From NCBI GenBank assembly GCA_002429165.1, contig DIYV01000031.1:13987-32562 (forward strand): 18,576 bases of DNA, read 5' to 3'. Shown piece after piece: positions 14,821 through 18,576 of this stretch. The notes under the pieces are model-generated. The model did no database searches. It had not been told where the DNA came from and worked only from the letters and a program-made list of their open reading frames with translations. Made by a program: the position numbers and the translations under genes. Positions within the stretch are counted from its first letter, which is position 1; every line of letters starts with the position of its first letter. This DNA is from Gallionella sp. UBA6045 (GTDB lineage Bacteria > Pseudomonadota > Gammaproteobacteria > Burkholderiales > Gallionellaceae).

Positions 14821-15095
14821 ACGCCCAGCTTATGCCTCTCCGCGTCTTCCGCCAGATGGCGTTTGCGGCTCTCAATCTGAGCATGAATGACTGTCCGGCT
14901 CTTTGCAAATTCATCCGGGGACATCTTATCCTGGTCCTTCTCATCAAATATCACGTATTTAATGTCTTCATCAAACTGTTCGTTTTGTGCGCCCCACCGT
15001 ATCCAGTAAAGCACCGCAACGATAATCATTGCCCCAATGATCAACCATAAGTAAATGGTCCAACCGTCCGGAAGCGTTTCGAAAAAATTAGACAT
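14817..15095 (-). CDS. ccoS: CcoS-like small membrane protein with C-terminal extension
   Basis: A 92-aa protein with one helix (about 13-33), then WIRWGAQNEQFDEDIKYVIF-type sequence. The order helix, W-x-x-x-(S/N)-x-QFD-x-x-x-x-x-x-(I/V)-x-FDE matches CcoS/FixS, the small cbb3 maturation factor (typically about 50-70 aa), here followed by about 40 extra charged residues. I chose ATG 15095 behind AAGGA; upstream in-frame ATG would add 20 unlikely residues with three Cys or Ser-rich stretches. CcoS is thought to aid haem b and CuB insertion in CcoN. It is coupled to the monohaem cytochrome gene after it. Confidence 0.6.
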   Translation of the reverse strand: MSNFFETLPDGWTIYLWLIIGAMIIVAVLYWIRWGAQNEQFDEDIKYVIFDEKDQDKMSPDEFAKSRTVIHAQIESRKRHLAEDAERHKLGV

Positions 15096-15117
15096 AGTTT
15101 TATTCCTTAATAATGAA

Positions 15118-15330
15118 TCAAAAAAGGACGCCGCCCAGCATCTGCATCGCGGCAATTATTACCGCAACCACAACACCGAGAATAATTGCGGTAAACAACA
15201 AACGTTCTCCAAGCCTTATTTTTTTTGGGCGATTTCTGCTGAACAACAGTGCAATGATAATACCGGAAAAAAGTAATATCCCGATCATCAAGAAAACGAA
15301 AATCCACTCGCTGAACTGTTGACTGCGCAT
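15118..15330 (-). CDS. Small two-helix membrane protein, unknown; start uncertain
   Basis: From ATG 15330 the product is 70 aa, with two helices (about 9-30 and 43-66) joined by a basic loop (SRNRPKKIRLGE) and ending at a hydrophobic C terminus. The ATG has GAGG only two bases upstream, too close to work well. The frame stays open for 30 codons further, to a stop near 15424, and the first codon pair after it is an ATT at 15420 with AGGAG at optimal distance; an AUU start would give a 101-aa protein. This is the first gene after the terminator at 15452-15489, so it probably begins a new transcript. No family recognised. Confidence 0.6.
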   Translation of the reverse strand: MRSQQFSEWIFVFLMIGILLFSGIIIALLFSRNRPKKIRLGERLLFTAIILGVVVAVIIAAMQMLGGVLF

Positions 15331-15451
15331 ACCCTCGATGCTGAGGTCAAGCTTGGGTGAAATTTCTGGATTTAGCTGAGAGACAAGTAGCCGGGTAGCG
15401 TTGAAAGCGGAAATATAAATCTTTTACTCCTATTGCAATAGTGCCCTACCT

Positions 15452-15489
15452 AAACAAAAATGCCGCGCCTTATATTCGGCGAGGCATTT
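15452..15489 (-). terminator. Rho-independent terminator, leftward
   Basis: Read leftward, AAATGCC...GGCATTT arms (7 pairs) plus inner CGCC/GGCG pairs form a stem with one mismatch and an eight-base loop, followed by TTTTTGTTT. It lies about 70 bases after the 35-aa peptide gene and would end the transcript of the CcoN/CcoO-like group. Confidence 0.75.
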
Positions 15490-15561
15490 CATATACTTAC
15501 CTAATTAGACCCGGTCAACGTGACCCTGGCTGCACCAATTTTATATGTGTTTGGCTTGAAA

Positions 15562-15669
15562 TTACTTCTTTTCATTACGATCGATAAAAATTCCATAGAA
15601 AATCGGAAAAGCAAAAGCCAGTGCAATTATCAAGGATATTGCAAGCGGACCGTTATCGAGTTCAATCAT
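15562..15669 (-). CDS. Tiny single-helix membrane peptide, CcoQ-like in size and position
   Basis: A 35-codon ORF starting MIELDNGPLA, with one hydrophobic helix (about 8-28) containing FAFPIFYGIF and a charged end (DRNEKK). TTAGGAG lies six to seven bases before the ATG. It follows the CcoN-, CcoO- and CcoP-N-like genes and precedes a terminator, as expected for a small cbb3 subunit such as CcoQ, whose role is to stabilise the complex. CcoQ itself has a different sequence and usually lies between ccoO and ccoP, so this is an analogue by position and shape, not a certain homologue. Confidence 0.6.
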   Translation of the reverse strand: MIELDNGPLAISLIIALAFAFPIFYGIFIDRNEKK

Positions 15670-15741
15670 TCTAATTTCTCCTAAAAATTAATACGCCACA
15701 ATCGGATTGACAAAATAGTCATTGCCAATCCGATCATTTGA

Positions 15742-16368
15742 TCAATGATTATGTCTGGGCTGCCAAGATGACGGAGGCAGCCTCTTGATGAGTATGGTCA
15801 CCGCAATAAAGAAATAGCTCAGATAAAAAATATCAATCAGGTAGCCCTTGTCCCACCATGGCTGTTGCCGTATGACCGAGCCATCGGCTCTCTTGTTACC
15901 TTCAAAATTTGCCAGCACGACATGATCGCCGACTACTTCATAATCATGCAAATCCACACCCTTGGTGGCCATCAACGCTTCCATGTCCGGCTTCATAATG
16001 CGCAAATCATCCATGTTTACAGGGTGACGATCCAGCATTGCCTCATGCGGGCCGGCTGCATTCAACTGGATGATCTTTTTAATTGCCTCATTATCGTCCT
16101 TTATTGCCAACACTTCCGGCAAGTTCATCGCCTTGATATAACCCACATAAATTGCAGCGGTTGGACGCTGGCCCCACAAAGGAAAGGTAACTGCAAATGC
16201 CGTGATGATAGTAAGTGCGACCAGCAGCACGATAGGCATAGGCAAACGATTGTTATCTTCAGTGATTCCGCCCAAGTTTTCCTTTTCCCATAGCGCTTTA
16301 TCCGCTTCATTCGCAGCCGTATTGCACATGGTGCGTAACGGCTTATCAAAATTCCAATGCATAGACAT
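15742..16368 (-). CDS. CcoP-N-terminus-like membrane protein lacking haem c sites
   Basis: A 208-aa protein: N-terminal cytoplasmic stretch ending GITEDNNRLPMP (34-45), a helix (about 45-62), FPLWGQRP (62-69), a periplasmic domain of about 105 residues, then a C-terminal helix (about 175-194). In CcoP the anchor reads D-x-x-x-E-x-N-N-P-L-P, a helix, then an aromatic-PGLG exit; the match of the NN-x-LP lead-in and its place after CcoO suggest a CcoP-derived subunit. It has no CXXCH at all, only one Cys (15), so it cannot carry the two haems of CcoP. It shares FP-x-WG-x-RP with the 142-aa protein at 7594-8022. GGGGAG precedes ATG 16368. Confidence 0.6.
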   Translation of the reverse strand: MSMHWNFDKPLRTMCNTAANEADKALWEKENLGGITEDNNRLPMPIVLLVALTIITAFAVTFPLWGQRPTAAIYVGYIKAMNLPEVLAIKDDNEAIKKIIQLNAAGPHEAMLDRHPVNMDDLRIMKPDMEALMATKGVDLHDYEVVGDHVVLANFEGNKRADGSVIRQQPWWDKGYLIDIFYLSYFFIAVTILIKRLPPSSWQPRHNH

Positions 16369-16383
16369 ATATGTATCTCCCCG

Positions 16384-17340
16384 TTATTTCAAGCTCAAAA
16401 TAAAATCAATCAGGCCACGAATTTCAGAATCGCTGGCATAACTTGGAACATCAGGAGGCGTCACGCGCTTGCCTTCACGATAGTCGTTATACTCGGCTCT
16501 CCACTTCGCGAAGTCAATCTTTTTACCATCAGCATCCGTCTTGCCCCACAGGTAGTCGAAGCGCGGCATGATTGAGTGAGGCTGAACCAAACGAGGGTTG
16601 AAGAAGTGCATCATCATCCACTCTTTGGATGAGTTGCGTGAACCCACATGCAACAAGTCGGGAGCCTTGCGATCAGAACCAAAAGCAGTTGGTGATTCAC
16701 CGTTAAAGTCACCCAGCATCGGCGGGGCACCAAATACCTGCCAATCCTGAGTTTCCTCGGGCAGCAGCGTATGACACCACCAGCAACCTTCGCGGATGAA
16801 CATGGTTTTACCCTTGCCCGCATCTGAAACATCCTCATCTTTGGCTACCCGCATCACGTCAGCAGGGGTCCAACCCTTGGTCGCGGTCAGGTTATCGATG
16901 TAGCTATACTGTTTGCCTTGATATGTCCCTTTGGCCAGAGTGAAGACTGCGCCAACATTTTTCTGAGCATCGGTAACGTGCCCCTGCTGCACACTCAACT
17001 CCTGGATACCCTCTCCCAATATCCTCGGGTGCAGAATCCCCGCCGGGAAAGAAGTGCCCTTCTCATAGACATATACCTGCATTCCGCCATCTATAGGCTG
17101 ATTCGTCATTGGATCAACCTTAAGCGAAACGCTGAGGGGTTTGTTCTTGCCCAACATAAAAGGGTCATCAAGATTGAAGCCCGATTCATGACCTACCGAC
17201 AATTGCTTTGTAAGAGCAATATCGGTTGAGGACACCGACGCGATATTTATGCTCGGAAAAAACAAGGTAATTGTCATCGAGCCACCCAGCGCAATGCCGA
17301 ACAGCCTCGATCCTATTTTATATTCCCTAAATCCAGCCAT
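16384..17340 (-). CDS. ccoO: CcoO-like monohaem subunit of a cbb3-type oxidase, with N-terminal insertion
   Basis: A 318-aa membrane-anchored cytochrome c subunit. After a short basic N terminus and one helix (about 12-30), it continues with about 150 periplasmic residues before the haem site FIREGCWWCHTL (181-192, haem Cys 186 and 189, His 190). Downstream: GAPPMLGDFN, KAPDLLHVGSRNSSKEW (225-241), FNPRLVQPHSIMPRFDYLW (247-265) with probable axial Met 258, and a C-terminal SEIRGLIDFILSLK. The IREGC-x-x-CH, PDL-x-x-VG-x-R and NPR-x-V-x-P-x-S-x-MP elements are the CcoO/FixO signature. Canonical CcoO has its haem near residue 70; here it is near 186. GGGAG precedes ATG 17340, 33 bases after the CcoN-like stop. 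Transfers electrons to the CcoN-like catalytic subunit. Confidence 0.9.
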   Translation of the reverse strand: MAGFREYKIGSRLFGIALGGSMTITLFFPSINIASVSSTDIALTKQLSVGHESGFNLDDPFMLGKNKPLSVSLKVDPMTNQPIDGGMQVYVYEKGTSFPAGILHPRILGEGIQELSVQQGHVTDAQKNVGAVFTLAKGTYQGKQYSYIDNLTATKGWTPADVMRVAKDEDVSDAGKGKTMFIREGCWWCHTLLPEETQDWQVFGAPPMLGDFNGESPTAFGSDRKAPDLLHVGSRNSSKEWMMMHFFNPRLVQPHSIMPRFDYLWGKTDADGKKIDFAKWRAEYNDYREGKRVTPPDVPSYASDSEIRGLIDFILSLK

Positions 17341-17373
17341 GCTTGATCTCCCTTAATTTTACTTGGCTCAACA

Positions 17374-18576
17374 TTAGCGTTCGTATGCCAGCTCATGAGG
17401 CAAACGACCCTGTGGCACTACAGTCCCTTTGCGTGCAGTCATCCACATGTTGTATAGCCACAGCACGTTACCGGAAAACACCATGGTACCGCCAAGCCAA
17501 CGCGCAATCATGTAAGGATGCTCCGCAATGACCACATCGATATATGGAACCTCATATATCTTGCCTGCTCCCTGAATCAGGCCGGCAATCGTCATGGAAA
17601 CCCAGTAAACAGTAAAGCCGATCAGCAACAGCCAGAAATGCAAATTGGCCAGCGTTATGGAATACAACTTGCGCTTCAATATTGTCTGCAAGCCGTAGTA
17701 AACAGCCGCCGCTTCCAGGAAAGTCGAAAATCCCAGCAATGCCAGATGAGCATGGGCAACAATCCAGCCAGTCCCATGTATGTACCAGTTGATAGCACGG
17801 GTTTGCTGAAATCCACCCTGCATATTCAACGGTATCGCCATCAAACAACCGGTGACGGTAAATCGAACCTCGATATTCTCCACGAACATATACCACTTGC
17901 CCTGCATCGTCAGCATTATGTTCGAAACGAATGCAATCGCAGGCACCAGAATCAGAACGCCCTCCACAGAGGCGAACGACTTGAGCCACTCAGGCAGAGG
18001 CGCAGACATCAAGTGATGAGCTGCAGGGGTTGAGTAGAACACCACCACCGACCAGAAGTGCAAATGGCCAATACGGTGAGAGTACAACGGATTACCTGTC
18101 ACCTTGGGAATAGTGTAGTACGCGATCGCCGCAGCCACCGGGGTTATCCACAAGCCAAGCACATTATGGGCAAACCACCATGTAAGGTAAGCCTCGGTCA
18201 GGCCGGTCAAGTGAAAAAATTCGGGCAAATTACCGATCAGGAACACGATAATCACCATAAAGGTCGCTGCCGCAAAAAACCAGTTTGTTGTGTAAATCCC
18301 CTGGGTCTTGCGATTCAGAATTGTCATCCAGACGTTGATACCGAGCGGAATGAATACGCAGGTAGCCAGATACAAATCGATTGGCCATGGAAAATCGGAA
18401 TACTCACGACCCGAAGTAATACCCGCCCACAAAACCGTCAAGCCCAATGTCAGCCCCAGGTTCCACAGAAAGCAATTCCACAAACCGAGCTTTTCGGACC
18501 ACAGCTTGTTATTTCCGAGCGCAGGCGTGATGTACATCATGGCCATGGCAAACGCCATCGAAATCCAGCCAAAGAT
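17374..18576 (-). CDS. ccoN: CcoN-like catalytic subunit of a divergent cbb3-type haem-copper oxidase (5' end beyond window)
   Basis: Open to the right edge; 400 residues seen. Numbering from the Met at 18558: WWFAHN with CuB ligand His 131; HLHFWSVVVFYSTPAAHH with the cross-link Tyr 175 and CuB ligands His 181-182; APLPEW (186-191); TGWIVAHAHLALLGF (263-277) with haem ligands His 269 and 271; then the YS-x-x-LANLHFW helix. These are C-family (cbb3) signatures; the Tyr six residues before the HH pair argues for an oxidase rather than a NO reductase. The N-terminal 75 or so residues with the low-spin haem ligand of helix II lie outside. At the position where CcoN has the FEGP glutamate, this protein reads MQGG (246-249), so Glu is Gln. 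The C-terminal tail is longer and ends in VPQGRLPHELAYER. Confidence 0.9.
   Translation of the reverse strand: MFGWISMAFAMAMMYITPALGNNKLWSEKLGLWNCFLWNLGLTLGLTVLWAGITSGREYSDFPWPIDLYLATCVFIPLGINVWMTILNRKTQGIYTTNWFFAAATFMVIIVFLIGNLPEFFHLTGLTEAYLTWWFAHNVLGLWITPVAAAIAYYTIPKVTGNPLYSHRIGHLHFWSVVVFYSTPAAHHLMSAPLPEWLKSFASVEGVLILVPAIAFVSNIMLTMQGKWYMFVENIEVRFTVTGCLMAIPLNMQGGFQQTRAINWYIHGTGWIVAHAHLALLGFSTFLEAAAVYYGLQTILKRKLYSITLANLHFWLLLIGFTVYWVSMTIAGLIQGAGKIYEVPYIDVVIAEHPYMIARWLGGTMVFSGNVLWLYNMWMTARKGTVVPQGRLPHELAYER

Noticed and set aside
15738..15746. TTGATCAA palindrome, Fnr-like at first sight
   Set aside because: It sits across the stop codon of the 208-aa gene and lacks the four-base spacer of an Fnr site.
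17374..18576. CcoN-like subunit as a nitric oxide reductase (NorB)
   Set aside because: The cross-link Tyr six residues before the HH pair is kept, and the partner is CcoO-like rather than NorC-like.
1..18576. CRISPR arrays, tRNA or rRNA genes, insertion sequences
   Set aside because: No regularly spaced repeats, cloverleaf-like segments, rRNA stretches, transposase frames or flanking terminal repeats were seen.

Overview
The window is 18.6 kb of a Gram-negative, respiratory bacterium. Evidence is the number of periplasmic c-type cytochromes with Sec signals or anchors, lipoproteins with lipoboxes, Shine-Dalgarno-led tightly overlapping genes, and oxygen-independent haem synthesis (hemN). 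Gene content fits a proteobacterium, possibly a betaproteobacterial chemolithotroph, but no marker gene here fixes the taxonomy.

Almost every gene belongs to, or plausibly serves, a divergent cbb3-like (C-family) haem-copper oxidase. From the left: the 5' part of hemN (minus); a 465-base gap; two overlapping tiny membrane-peptide ORFs; a plus-strand cytochrome run (dihaem cytochrome c4-like, a terminator-like hairpin, anchored monohaem cytochrome, a four-helix CcoN-like orphan module, a thioredoxin-fold lipoprotein, a two-helix protein); a minus-strand pair (GT-C-like membrane protein and a two-helix protein); a 409-base divergent intergenic region rich in dyads; a 36-aa membrane peptide, a strong terminator and a second CcoN-like orphan module on plus. 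From 7162 to the right end everything is minus. Read in transcription order from the right edge: CcoN-like catalytic subunit (cut by the edge), CcoO-like monohaem subunit with a large N-terminal insertion, a CcoP-N-terminus-like protein with no haem c, a CcoQ-sized peptide, a terminator, then a 2-TM protein, CcoS-like protein, anchored monohaem cytochrome, 4-TM protein, membrane-anchored formylglycine-generating-enzyme-like protein lacking the catalytic Cys pair, two small exported membrane proteins, a fused transporter-like/spermidine-synthase-like protein, CcoG, a second CcoP-N-like protein and a FixH/YtkA-like lipoprotein.

Working model (inference): the right-hand genes encode a terminal oxidase built from split or shortened cbb3 parts, with electron delivery moved to separate monohaem and dihaem cytochromes, and with its own maturation set (CcoG, CcoS-like, FixH-like, thioredoxin-fold lipoprotein). 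The left genes look like a second partly duplicated set: monohaem cytochrome, CcoN-like module and CcoP-N-like protein each occur twice. CcoI and a canonical CcoP are not seen in this window. All assignments come from reading motifs by eye; no database search was run.
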